From Actinophytocola sp. (lineage in GTDB: Bacteria > Actinomycetota > Actinomycetes > Mycobacteriales > Pseudonocardiaceae): a stretch of 64,000 nucleotides of DNA. The stretch lies in contig NZ_WHTD01000002.1 in the NCBI RefSeq assembly GCF_009379765.1, positions 1-64,000 on the forward strand, given 5' to 3'. Shown here piece by piece: positions 1 to 7,770 of this stretch. The translations under genes and the position numbers were made by a program. The notes under the pieces were generated by a model. The model worked only from the letters and a program-made list of their open reading frames with translations. It was not told the origin of the DNA and made no database searches. Numbering within the stretch: the first letter of the stretch is position 1; every line of letters begins with the position of its first letter.

Positions 1-46
1 CAACCCGCGACACGATAACCACAGCCACGCCAGCCTGACCACCAAC

Positions 47-75
47 AGCCCCGCCCGGCCAGGCCGAGCGGGGCT
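47..75. terminator. Terminator-like hairpin at left edge
   Basis: An 8-bp perfect stem (AGCCCCGC at 47-54 with GCGGGGCT at 68-75) carries an inner CGG/CCG pairing and a short loop. No U-tract follows. It probably ends a gene lying left of the window or the Hsp20 remnant on the minus strand. Confidence 0.55.
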
Positions 76-125
76 ACTTCACACCCAAACCAACCTCATC
101 GGGAACGTCGCAACCATGTGCAAGA

Positions 126-293
126 TCAACGACGCGCAATATCCGGGTCCATGCCGGGCAGTTCGGCACGCAGGACGTACTTCCCGTCCTCGCGGTAGTC
201 CTCGATCCGCACCGCGTGGTGGTCACCGAACGGCCAACCCTCCAGCAGCCGGACGACGTCCGGGAAGAACGAACGCGGCATCAGACTTGTCAT
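126..293 (-). pseudogene. Truncated Hsp20/alpha-crystallin small heat shock protein (N-terminal remnant)
   Basis: The reading frame begins at an ATG (293) with an AAGGAG site 7 nt upstream and encodes about 55 residues. The start MTSLMPRSFFPDVVRLLEGW and the stretch YVLRAELPGMDPD match the N-terminal arm and first strand of the alpha-crystallin domain of small heat shock proteins (HspX/Acr family, a classic DosR target in mycobacteria). The frame stops right after DPD, so about 90 residues including the rest of the chaperone fold are missing, and no other frame resumes the homology. A DevR-like box at 377-390 is suitably placed upstream, so the promoter survived while the gene was cut. Function as a chaperone is unlikely. 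Confidence 0.7.
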
Positions 294-376
294 CTGTGCT
301 CCTTTCCCTCGGGTACCACACTTCCAGCGAACCCCCGGGCAACCACCGCGCACAGAGCGACTGGTCCCTACCGAGC

Positions 377-390
377 GGGACTTTCGACAC
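377..390. promoter_or_regulatory. DevR-like box upstream of hsp20 remnant
   Basis: GGGACTTTCGACAC, with a nearby reversed half-site GGTCCC at 363-368. It lies 84 nt upstream of the hsp20 start on the minus strand. The left half matches the GGGACC/T-TTCG consensus shared by about twenty sites in this window; regulator assignment is inferred. Confidence 0.5.
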
Positions 391-470
391 TGCCCACACC
401 GGACATCGGGCAGTCATGCCGCGAAGGGCACCGCCGGCAACTCGTGGTCTCTCATGGAACCGGATACGGC

Positions 471-2711
471 TCAGCGTTCGCGGTCGGCGAGCGCGAAGTA
501 GTCCTGTTCCTCCTGTGCGAAGTGCAGCGTCAGCACGGCGTCGAGGCCGTAAAGGGTTGCCCGGAGGTCGTCGACCTGGTCGGGTGCCAGGGCGCCGGTG
601 ACGTGCCGCCCGAGCCGTGCGACCAGTAGCTCGATTTCAGCGTGGCCACGGCTCATCGGCGCGATTCCGTCCCGCCCGCCGACCATCGGCGCCACCGCCG
701 GGTACAACTCGTGCTCCTCCGCGCGCTCGTGCGGCAGGATCCGGTCCACGAGCACCCGGTGCGCCACCCGGACCCGCGCGTCTGCCTCCGCGGTGAGCCC
801 CGAGGACAGCGCGTCGGCGGCGCCACGCACCGCGGCACGCGCGTCGGCGAGGTCGGCATGCTCGGCGCGGAACCGGGTGATGAGCCGGCGGGCCGTCAGC
901 GGCACGTCCGCGCGGGCGTTGCCCCGCAGCGCACGGAGGGCATTGCCGACAGCGAGCACGTCGATCAGCTCCTGCACCAGTGCCCCGGCGGCGGGCATGA
1001 GTAACCCGCCGGCCGCCGCGATCATGGCCACGACCGACAACCCGACCCCCAGCGCGGCGCTCTGCACGGCGATCCCACGCGCCCGACGCGCGGTCTCGAC
1101 GGCGTCCGCGAGGCGGTCGATGCCCTCGTCGGTGAGCACCGCGTCCGCGACCTGCGAAGTCGCCGTGGCGCCCCAAGCGGCGACCGCCACACCGACATCC
1201 GCTGCCGCGAGTGCGGGCGCGTCGTTGACGCCGTCGCCGACCGCCATCGTCGGCGCTCGGCGCTGCTCGGCCCGCACCCACTCGACCTTGGTCTCCGGCC
1301 GGGCGTCCGCGACCACCTCGTCGAGGCCGAGCACGCGGGCCACGTCCTCGGCAACCTCGCGGCGGTCGCCGGTCACCAGGACGAGGCGGTCGACGCCGGC
1401 CGCACGCAGGCGGCTGAGCGTGCGCGCGGCCTCCGGCCGCAGGTCGTCGCGCACCAGCAGGGCCGCCACCGGCCGCCCGTCGACGCGCACCCACACCACG
1501 CCGGCTCCGTCGAGCCGGGCTCGACGGAGCGCCGAGCGTGCCCAGGCGGGCAGGTTGTCTGCGGCGAGTCGGCCGACGGTGACCTCCAGGCCGTCGACTA
1601 CGCCCCGGGCGCCGAGCCCCGGCTCGTCACGCACTGCCGTGGCGGCGGCAACCGGCACGTGTGCGCGGCGGGCCGCGGTCACCACCGCCGTGGCGAGGAC
1701 GTGCGGGGATTCGCGCTCGACGGCGGCGGCCAGTTCGAGCGCCCGGTCCGCGGTCATGCCGGGCGCGACGAGGACCTCGGTGACCGCCGGCGTGCCGAGG
1801 GTGACTGTCCCGGTCTTGTCCAGGATCGCCGTCCGCACCCGGCCGAGCCGCTCGAGCACCGCGCCGTCCTTGACCACGACACCACGCCGGGACGCCGCGG
1901 ACATGCCGCTCACGATCGCGACCGGCACGGCGAGCAGCAGCGGGCACGGAGTCGCGGTCACCAGCACGGCCACCGCACGCACCGGATCCCCCGCCCACCA
2001 CCAAGCGACGCCGGCCACCGCGAGCGCGACCGGCACCAGCACCACCGCGAACCGGTCGGCGAGCCGCGCCACCGGCGCGGCGCCGGCCACCGCCTGCTCC
2101 GCCAACCGCACGACACCCGCATAGGCGCTCCGCTCCGCCGTGCGCACGGCCCGCATCATCACGACCGCGCCCGCATTGCACACACCGCCGCGCACGACCG
2201 CATCCACCTCCCTGGCCACGGGCAGCGGCTCGCCCGTCAGCGTGGACTCGTCAAAGGAGCCAGGCTCGAGCAGCCGGCCGTCGACCGGCACGACCTCGCC
2301 GGAACGCACCACCACGACGTCCCCGACGGCGACCTCGCCGACAGGCACCGCGATCACCGAGCCGGCACGGCGCACCCGGGCGGTACGCGGCGCACGGGCA
2401 AGCAACGCATCCAGGTCGCGGTGCGCGCGCCGCTGCGCATAGCCCTCCAACGCCTGACCGGTCCCCAGCATCAACGCGATCAACGCCCCGGCAAGATACT
2501 CCCCCACCACGAGTGTGCCGGCCAGGCTGACGGTGGCCAGCACGTCGGTGCCGAACCGGCGCGCCCGCAGATCGGCCACCACCATCGACACCGAGTAGCC
2601 GAGCCCGGCGACAGTGGCGGCGAGCCAAGCCCACGGTGCGACGGGACCCACCAGCGTCGCGACCGCCAGCGCGGCCACGACCGCCACCCGCCACGGCAAC
2701 TTTCTGTCCAC
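471..2711 (-). CDS. P1B-type heavy-metal ATPase with C-terminal hemerythrin domain
   Basis: Metal-translocating P-type ATPase of about 746 residues. Visible in order: membrane segments, the actuator loop TGEP, the transmembrane metal motif TATPCPLL (about residue 255), the phosphorylation motif DKTGT (Asp about 298), GDGVNDAP, and a C-terminal stretch of about 140 residues with spaced His/Glu (ILPHERAEEHELYP, RGHAEIELL, LHFAQEEQDYF) typical of a hemerythrin di-iron domain. No N-terminal HMA domain is present. TPC plus hemerythrin is the signature of the P1B-5 subgroup, linked to Fe/Ni transport; the substrate here is inferred. It follows the USP gene by 13 nt. A GTG at 2711 with CCGGGA upstream was chosen; a GTG at 2741 overlapping the USP end is possible. 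Confidence 0.88.
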   Translation of the reverse strand: MDRKLPWRVAVVAALAVATLVGPVAPWAWLAATVAGLGYSVSMVVADLRARRFGTDVLATVSLAGTLVVGEYLAGALIALMLGTGQALEGYAQRRAHRDLDALLARAPRTARVRRAGSVIAVPVGEVAVGDVVVVRSGEVVPVDGRLLEPGSFDESTLTGEPLPVAREVDAVVRGGVCNAGAVVMMRAVRTAERSAYAGVVRLAEQAVAGAAPVARLADRFAVVLVPVALAVAGVAWWWAGDPVRAVAVLVTATPCPLLLAVPVAIVSGMSAASRRGVVVKDGAVLERLGRVRTAILDKTGTVTLGTPAVTEVLVAPGMTADRALELAAAVERESPHVLATAVVTAARRAHVPVAAATAVRDEPGLGARGVVDGLEVTVGRLAADNLPAWARSALRRARLDGAGVVWVRVDGRPVAALLVRDDLRPEAARTLSRLRAAGVDRLVLVTGDRREVAEDVARVLGLDEVVADARPETKVEWVRAEQRRAPTMAVGDGVNDAPALAAADVGVAVAAWGATATSQVADAVLTDEGIDRLADAVETARRARGIAVQSAALGVGLSVVAMIAAAGGLLMPAAGALVQELIDVLAVGNALRALRGNARADVPLTARRLITRFRAEHADLADARAAVRGAADALSSGLTAEADARVRVAHRVLVDRILPHERAEEHELYPAVAPMVGGRDGIAPMSRGHAEIELLVARLGRHVTGALAPDQVDDLRATLYGLDAVLTLHFAQEEQDYFALADRER

Positions 2712-2724
2712 AGTAGATTCCCGG

Positions 2725-3528
2725 CTAGTCGCCGTGGTCACTACGCACCACGGCGACCGGGCACGGCGCCCGGTCGAGCAGGTACTGACCCGTGGAACGC
2801 AGGACGAGACCGCGATACCCGACGCGTCGACGGCTGCCCACAACGACCAGTTGGGCGCCCGACGCGCGATCCAGCAGCACCCTGCCGGGGGTGTCCGGCA
2901 CGACTTCGCGGGTCACGGGAACCTCTGGGTAACGCTCACGCCAGCCCGTGAGCCTCGCGGCAACGACCTCCGCCACGTCGTCTGCCCGGTCGTAGCCGAG
3001 CGCGGCGGTGCCGTAGGAAACGGGTGGCGTCCAGCCATGCACGGCGAGCAGGTCCGTCCCGCGGAGCGCAGCCTCACGGAAGGCGAAGGCGACCGCCGCG
3101 TCACTGGTCTGCGTGCCGTCGACCCCAACGACCACCGGCCCCGCCGCGGGCTCGTCAGTGCCGCCCAGGACCACCATCGGGCACCGGCCCCGGGCAGCGA
3201 GCGTGGTCACGGTGGCGCCAATCATCCGGCCGGAGAAGCCACCATGCCCGCGCGTGCCCAGCACCACCAGCGACGCACCGGCCGACTCGCGCACCAGCAA
3301 CTCGGCAGCGGAGACCACATCCGTCGCCACCGTCACGGGCATACCGGCGACGGCCTCGGCCGCCCGCAAAGCCTCTGCCTCCCCATCCCCATCTGTCCCG
3401 ACGGCATGCACCAGCCGCAGGCCGGTGCCGCGACGGCCGGCCTGCGTGGCCGCCCACCGGACGGCCCTGAGCGCGGCGGCCGTCTCGTCGACGCCCACCA
3501 CGACAGGCCTGGTCTGTGTCCCGGACAT
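2725..3528 (-). CDS. Universal stress protein, two UspA domains
   Basis: 267-residue tandem UspA protein beginning MSGTQTRPVVVGVDE, with an ATG (3528) behind a GGAC site. Domain 1 keeps the ATP-binding signature LGTRGHGGFSGRMIG. Domain 2 begins GPVVVGVDG, but its signature is altered (VGSRRRVGYRGLVLRST), so nucleotide binding may be limited to domain 1. It starts 8 nt after the preceding USP gene and is followed by the P1B ATPase, forming one operon. Tandem USPs of this type (Rv2005c-like) are among the most common members of the mycobacterial DosR regulon; their exact biochemical role is unsettled. A longer upstream frame exists but lacks a better ribosome site. Confidence 0.9.
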   Translation of the reverse strand: MSGTQTRPVVVGVDETAAALRAVRWAATQAGRRGTGLRLVHAVGTDGDGEAEALRAAEAVAGMPVTVATDVVSAAELLVRESAGASLVVLGTRGHGGFSGRMIGATVTTLAARGRCPMVVLGGTDEPAAGPVVVGVDGTQTSDAAVAFAFREAALRGTDLLAVHGWTPPVSYGTAALGYDRADDVAEVVAARLTGWRERYPEVPVTREVVPDTPGRVLLDRASGAQLVVVGSRRRVGYRGLVLRSTGQYLLDRAPCPVAVVRSDHGD

Positions 3529-3536
3529 CGCGTGTC

Positions 3537-4424
3537 CTACATGTCCGGCTCGGTCCGCACGATGGCGACGGGGCACGGCGCGTGGTGCAGGAGGTGCTGG
3601 CCGGTCGAGCCGAGCACCAGTCCACGGAACCCGCCGCGGCCGCGGGTGCCGACGACCACGAGCCGCGCACCTTCGGCGTACCGCAGCAGCGCCCGGGACG
3701 GGTGGTCCCGCACGACCTCGCGGGTGACGTGCACGTCGGGGTACTTCTCCCGCCAGCCGGCCAGCCGCTCAGCAAGGGTCTGGTAGGCGTGTTGCTGGGC
3801 GGGCTCGAAGTCGGGTGGCTCGGGGTGCCCGAGCAGCAGCGTGTCGGCCACCGGTTCGGCCCAGGTGTGCACGGCGACGAGGTCCGCGCCGTGCAGGGAT
3901 GCCTCGGCGAACGCGAACTCGACAGCGGCCTCGCTGTTCGGCAGCCCGTCCACACCGACCACCACGGGACCGTGCGACCGATCGTCCTCGCCGCGGACGA
4001 CGACCAGCGGGCAGTGTGCCCGCCCGGCCAGCGTCACCGCGGTCGAGCCGATCAGCAGCCCGGCGAACCCGCCGAGACCCCGGGTGCCGAGCACCAGGAG
4101 CGAGGCGGCCAGCGACTCCTTGACCAGCACCGGCACGATGTCCGCGGCCTCCAGCACGATGCCAGGACGCAGGTCGGCCGACACCTCGGCGGCAACCGCC
4201 CGCGCCTCGCTCAGCCAGCGTCGCCCCTGGGTACGCAACGCGTCGCGGACAGCGGCCGGCTCGATGATCCCCCCGGGCAGCCCGACCGGCGTGGAGTACA
4301 CGTGGACCAGCTTGAGCTCCAGTCCTCGCCGCTCGGCCTCCTCTGCGGCCCAGCGGACCGCGCGGAGCGCGGACGGCGACCCGTCCACCCCGACCACGAC
4401 CGGATGTCCCGTGGTGCGCGTCAT
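3537..4424 (-). CDS. Universal stress protein, two UspA domains
   Basis: 295-residue tandem UspA protein starting MTRTTGHPVVVGVDG. GAGGGG 8 nt upstream supports the ATG at 4424 over one 33 nt earlier. Both nucleotide-binding signatures are intact (LGTRGLGGFAGLLIGST and [17 protein letters not shown]), so each half should bind ATP. It is the first gene of a three-gene minus-strand operon (USP-USP-P1B ATPase). Two DevR-like boxes at 4511 and 4550 lie 87-139 nt upstream in the divergent intergenic region. Closest in architecture to mycobacterial Rv2005c/Rv1996. Confidence 0.93.
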   Translation of the reverse strand: MTRTTGHPVVVGVDGSPSALRAVRWAAEEAERRGLELKLVHVYSTPVGLPGGIIEPAAVRDALRTQGRRWLSEARAVAAEVSADLRPGIVLEAADIVPVLVKESLAASLLVLGTRGLGGFAGLLIGSTAVTLAGRAHCPLVVVRGEDDRSHGPVVVGVDGLPNSEAAVEFAFAEASLHGADLVAVHTWAEPVADTLLLGHPEPPDFEPAQQHAYQTLAERLAGWREKYPDVHVTREVVRDHPSRALLRYAEGARLVVVGTRGRGGFRGLVLGSTGQHLLHHAPCPVAIVRTEPDM

Positions 4425-4510
4425 GACCGATCCCCTCTCGATGTCCTTGTCCTTCAACGAAACTAGTCACAGATCGGTCGGGTGGCCGCTGGCGTAGGTC
4501 CCGTGCGCGA

Positions 4511-4524
4511 GGGACTTTGGTCGC
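4511..4524. promoter_or_regulatory. DevR-like box, divergent promoter
   Basis: GGGACTTTGGTCGC, 87 nt upstream of the minus-strand USP operon start (4424) and 125 nt upstream of the plus-strand gene at 4649. A second, near-perfect site follows 25 nt later, so this is a tandem pair. Confidence 0.55.
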
Positions 4525-4549
4525 TCTCGGAGACCACAGTGGACACACC

Positions 4550-4563
4550 GGGCCGAAGGTCCC
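4550..4563. promoter_or_regulatory. DevR-like box, exact consensus
   Basis: GGGCCGAAGGTCCC, the exact complement of the window consensus GGGACCTTCGGCCC. It lies in the divergent region between the USP operon and the DUF7455-like gene, 86 nt upstream of the latter. Confidence 0.65.
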
Positions 4564-4648
4564 GGACATCGGCGGCCAACGACCGTATGCGAGACACCCC
4601 TCCGCGCCGGAGAGTGATGACAGAAGCTTCCCGACAGGAGGGGCCGCC

Positions 4649-4882
4649 ATGACCGCCACCGAGGTACGCACCGTCGCGCTGTTCACCGCGACCGACCGCT
4701 GCGACCGCTGCCCGGCCCGAGCCACCGCGCTCGTCGTCCTGCGCAGTGGTGGCGAGCTGGCGTTCTGCGACCACCACCTCCGCCGGTACCGCGCCGCGCT
4801 CGCCCCGCTGGCACTGCGGTTCGAACGGCACGTCGAACTGGACGAAGCACTCGCCTTCGTGCCGGCGCCCGCCAGGAGGTGA
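4649..4882 (+). CDS. Small DUF7455-type protein
   Basis: 77-residue protein starting with ATG at 4649 behind a strong AGGAGG. It has two paired metal-ligand-like motifs, CDRCPARA near residue 17 and FCDHHLRRY near residue 43, typical of a small actinobacterial family of unknown function that may bind zinc. Its stop overlaps the ribosome site of the following USP gene by a few bases, so the two are translationally coupled. Transcription is probably from the boxes at 4511/4550. No catalytic role can be assigned. Confidence 0.75.
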   Translation: MTATEVRTVALFTATDRCDRCPARATALVVLRSGGELAFCDHHLRRYRAALAPLALRFERHVELDEALAFVPAPARR

Positions 4883-4887
4883 CCGAC

Positions 4888-5328
4888 ATGACCGGCACCA
4901 TCGTCGTCGGGGTCGACGGTTCCGCGGCCAGCATCACCGCGCTGCGCTGGGCGGTCGGCCGCGCCGCGGTTGAGCACCGCACGGTGACCGCGGTCGAGGT
5001 ACGGCCGCAGGCCCACCTCGTCCCCGGCACGTCCTACGCGCCGGCACCGTACGGCATGACACCGCCGGAGCGGACCGGCAGCCGACTGCACGAGGCTGTG
5101 GCCGCGGTGCGGACGGCGGTGCCGAACGCACCCAAGATCGCCGAGTTGCAACGGCGGGGTGAGCCGGGTGTCGAGCTGGCTAGGGTGGCGAGAGATGCCG
5201 CCATGCTCGTGCTCGGGCACAACCCGCACGGCCGGACGACCGAGTTCCTGTTCGGCCGCGTCACGGCCGCGTGCCTGCGACATGCCCGCGTACCGGTCAT
5301 CCTCGTGCCGGCGACCGCCCGCACCTGA
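4888..5328 (+). CDS. Universal stress protein, single UspA domain
   Basis: 146-residue single-domain UspA protein (MTGTIVVGVDGSAASITALRW). AGGAGG ending 9 nt before the ATG at 4888 decides the start over the GTG at 4879. The nucleotide-binding signature is degenerate (LGHNPHGRTTEFLFGRVT instead of GxxGxxxxxxGS), so ATP binding is doubtful. It is downstream of, and coupled to, the DUF7455-like gene, and converges on the CBS-BON gene at 5401. No clear terminator is visible in the 72-nt gap. Confidence 0.85.
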   Translation: MTGTIVVGVDGSAASITALRWAVGRAAVEHRTVTAVEVRPQAHLVPGTSYAPAPYGMTPPERTGSRLHEAVAAVRTAVPNAPKIAELQRRGEPGVELARVARDAAMLVLGHNPHGRTTEFLFGRVTAACLRHARVPVILVPATART

Positions 5329-5400
5329 CTGACCGCGCTTCCCCACCCGTTCGGGAGCGACTGCTGGTAGGCAATGAAATCGTGCCGAGACGTGCCACTG

Positions 5401-5982
5401 TCAGTCGTCCCAGCCGATGCGGGCCGGCACGTCCACCCCGAGGGTGACCGCAGAGACTCCCCCGACCGTTCGGACGAGCGCGGCGACGAGCGACCTCTCG
5501 GCGGTGTCGGCGAAATCTCCCGTGACGGTCACCTGGCCGTCGGCCACGGTCACCTCCCAGTGCCTACGGCTTCCGGCGTACTGGTCGAGCAGGCCGCGGA
5601 CGTTCGCGGTGATCACGTCGTCCGCGCGGATCATGGTGCGCAGCAGGTCGCGGCGGGCGACGATGCCGACCAGCAACCCCTCCTCGACGACCGGCAGTGA
5701 CCGCAAGCGCTGGGCGAGCATGCGTTCGGCGATCGTCGCGATGTCCGTGTCCGGGGCGGCCACCTCGACAGAGCTGGTCATGGCGCTCGTCACCGGATCC
5801 TCGCGGCGGTGCCCCGCCCGCAGGCCGTCGGACTCGCTGAAGATCCCGACGACCCGGTCACCCTCGTCGACCACGGGCACGGCCGCGAAGCCATGCTCGG
5901 TGAGGACCGTGACGGCGTCCCGGACAGTGCTCCGTGTGTCGACGCTGACCACCGGCCGGCTCATGATGTCTCTCGCTCGCAT
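5401..5982 (-). CDS. CBS-domain pair with C-terminal BON domain
   Basis: 193 residues. MRARDIMSRPVVSVD opens a first CBS motif, a second CBS follows (about 65-125), and the last 60 residues (WEVTVADGQVTVTGDF) form a BON domain. CBS pairs bind adenine nucleotides; BON domains usually contact membranes or ligands. Start ATG at 5982 has AGGAG 8 nt upstream. It is the last gene of a co-oriented minus-strand run from 10589 (two nitroreductases, three USPs, this gene), 15 nt after a USP. It resembles hypoxic response protein Hrp1 (two CBS domains) but with an added BON domain. Confidence 0.88.
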   Translation of the reverse strand: MRARDIMSRPVVSVDTRSTVRDAVTVLTEHGFAAVPVVDEGDRVVGIFSESDGLRAGHRREDPVTSAMTSSVEVAAPDTDIATIAERMLAQRLRSLPVVEEGLLVGIVARRDLLRTMIRADDVITANVRGLLDQYAGSRRHWEVTVADGQVTVTGDFADTAERSLVAALVRTVGGVSAVTLGVDVPARIGWDD

Positions 5983-5997
5983 GGCCGATTCTCCTTG

Positions 5998-6900
5998 CTA
6001 CTCGGTGACTTCCGTGCGCACCACAGCGACGGGGCAGGTGGCGTAGTGCAGCAGTTGCTGGCTCGTGGAGCCGAGAACGAGATCGCGGAACCCGCCACGA
6101 CCCCGTCGGCCGACGACCACGAGGCGTGCCGTCTGCGCACAGCGGCGCAGCGCCCGGGTCGGCCGGTCGTGCACTACCTCCCGCTCGACCCGGACCTGCG
6201 GGTACTTCTCCTGCCAGCCGGCGAGTCTTTCCCCGAGTGCCGCCTCGGCGGCCGCGCGCTGCCGTTGCCAGTCCAGCACCGCGTCGTCGCCGACGAGCGA
6301 GGTCTCGAACACCGACTCGGCATAGGCGTGCAGTGCGACCAGCGTGACGTCTTCGGCCGACGCCTCGGCAAACGCGAATGCGACGGCCGCCTCGCTGGCC
6401 TGTGTGCCGTCCACCCCGACCACGACCGGTCCGGTGCGGGGAGACCCGTCGGAGCCATTGTCAGAGCCGTTGCGTATCAGCACCACCGGGCAGTTCGCGT
6501 GGCTGGCCAGCGCGAGCGCGGTGGAGCCCACCAGGAGACCGGTGAGGGCGGTGTGCCCTCGGTTGCCGAGGAAGAGCGCCGACGCGTTCTCGGACTCGCG
6601 CAGCAACCCGGTCGTCGCGGGCATGGCAGCCAGTTCGGTGTCCACCTCGAGTCCGGGCACGACCGTGGTCGCCACGTCACGTGCCTCGCCCAGCCAGCGC
6701 CTGCCCTCGCGGCGCAGGACGTTCAGGACCGATTCCTCCTCCGTCACCCCGGACGGGAACCCGAGCGGGAGTTCGTAGGCGTGGACGATCCGCAGCGGCA
6801 GGTCGTCGCGGCTCGCGCGTCCTGCGGCCCGGTGGACCGCGTGGAGCGCGGTGGCCGAGCCGTCGACGCCGACGACGACGGGTTTGCGGTGCGATGACAT
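5998..6900 (-). CDS. Universal stress protein, two UspA domains
   Basis: 300 residues, MSSHRKPVVVGVDGSATALH, start at 6900 with AAGGAG upstream. The first signature is slightly altered (LGNRGHTALTGLLVGST), the second nearly canonical (VGRRGRGGFRDLVLGST). The linker carries a Ser/Asn/Asp-rich insertion (NGSDNGSDGSPRTG) before the second domain. It lies 9 nt after the neighbouring USP gene and is cotranscribed with the nitroreductase/USP set. Physiological role as for the other tandem USPs; nothing points to a specific ligand. Confidence 0.92.
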   Translation of the reverse strand: MSSHRKPVVVGVDGSATALHAVHRAAGRASRDDLPLRIVHAYELPLGFPSGVTEEESVLNVLRREGRRWLGEARDVATTVVPGLEVDTELAAMPATTGLLRESENASALFLGNRGHTALTGLLVGSTALALASHANCPVVLIRNGSDNGSDGSPRTGPVVVGVDGTQASEAAVAFAFAEASAEDVTLVALHAYAESVFETSLVGDDAVLDWQRQRAAAEAALGERLAGWQEKYPQVRVEREVVHDRPTRALRRCAQTARLVVVGRRGRGGFRDLVLGSTSQQLLHYATCPVAVVRTEVTE

Positions 6901-6909
6901 GGTTTCTCC

Positions 6910-7770
6910 TTATGAGCACAGGGCGACAGGGGCGGGCTGGGTGCGGGCGATCACGACCGGGCAGCCGCTACGCCGAATGAGGTCGCGGCTCACCGAACCG
7001 AACAGGCTGGACGCGAGACGGCCGCGGCCTCGCGAGCCGAGCACCAGCAGCGCCGCCCGGCGGGACGCGGCGACGAGCACGTGCCGCGGGTCGCCCGGCT
7101 CGACCTCGGTCGAGACCGCGACGTCCGGGTACAGCTCGCCGAACGCGATGAGCAGCCGGGCCTGCGCGGTCGCGGCGGCCTGGTCGAAACTCCCAGCGGT
7201 GACGCAGCGCACGACGGTCAGCGGCCGGCCGGTCCTGGCCGCTGCGGCGTACCCGTAGGCGAGTGCGGCGTGCGAGATCGTGGACTCGTCGAGTGCCACC
7301 ACGACGGGGGCGGACGCTGGCAGTGCCGTTGATGCTGTCCACTCCCGCCGCGGCACCACCGCGAGCGGGCAGGGCGACGTCGTCAACAGGTCACCCGGCA
7401 CCGACCCGCTGATGGCTTCGGTGAAGGGGCTGGCGTCGTCCGCACCGACGACCAGCAGGTCCGCTTCCTCCGCCGCGGCACGCAGGACCGCGGCGGGCGG
7501 GCCGGTAGCCAGGTCGGTAGTGACGATGACGCCGGGCCAGCCGGTCGCCATCTCGCCCGCCAGGTCCGCGAGCAACCGCACGGCGGCGGCCCGGTGCGCG
7601 GTCGCGACGTCGTTCGGGAGGTAGCGGTCGGGGACGGCCGCCGCCGGCTGGGCGGTCACGAGCCGCAGTTCGGCGTGCCGGGCGTGTGCCTCGGCGGCCG
7701 CCCAGCGGACCACGGCCCGACCGTAAATGGTCGACACGCCAGCGACGACGATGCCTAACTCCGTGTTCAT
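6910..7770 (-). CDS. Divergent universal stress protein, two UspA domains
   Basis: 286 residues, MNTELGIVVAGVSTIYGRAV, whose ATG overlaps the TGA of the upstream USP gene (ATGA). It is the most divergent tandem USP here. The first strand lacks the usual VVVGVDGS, and the domain 1 signature is largely lost (VGADDASPFTEAISGSV), whereas domain 2 keeps LGSRGRGRLASSLFGS. Domain 1 probably no longer binds ATP and may be structural. It is inside the coupled operon between two canonical USPs. Confidence 0.86.
   Translation of the reverse strand: MNTELGIVVAGVSTIYGRAVVRWAAAEAHARHAELRLVTAQPAAAVPDRYLPNDVATAHRAAAVRLLADLAGEMATGWPGVIVTTDLATGPPAAVLRAAAEEADLLVVGADDASPFTEAISGSVPGDLLTTSPCPLAVVPRREWTASTALPASAPVVVALDESTISHAALAYGYAAAARTGRPLTVVRCVTAGSFDQAAATAQARLLIAFGELYPDVAVSTEVEPGDPRHVLVAASRRAALLVLGSRGRGRLASSLFGSVSRDLIRRSGCPVVIARTQPAPVALCS

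Noticed and set aside
598-2124. Long open frame of about 500 codons antisense to the P1B ATPase
   Set aside because: It is Ser/Arg/Thr-rich shadow coding typical of high-GC DNA and has no ribosome site; the minus-strand ATPase has all family motifs.
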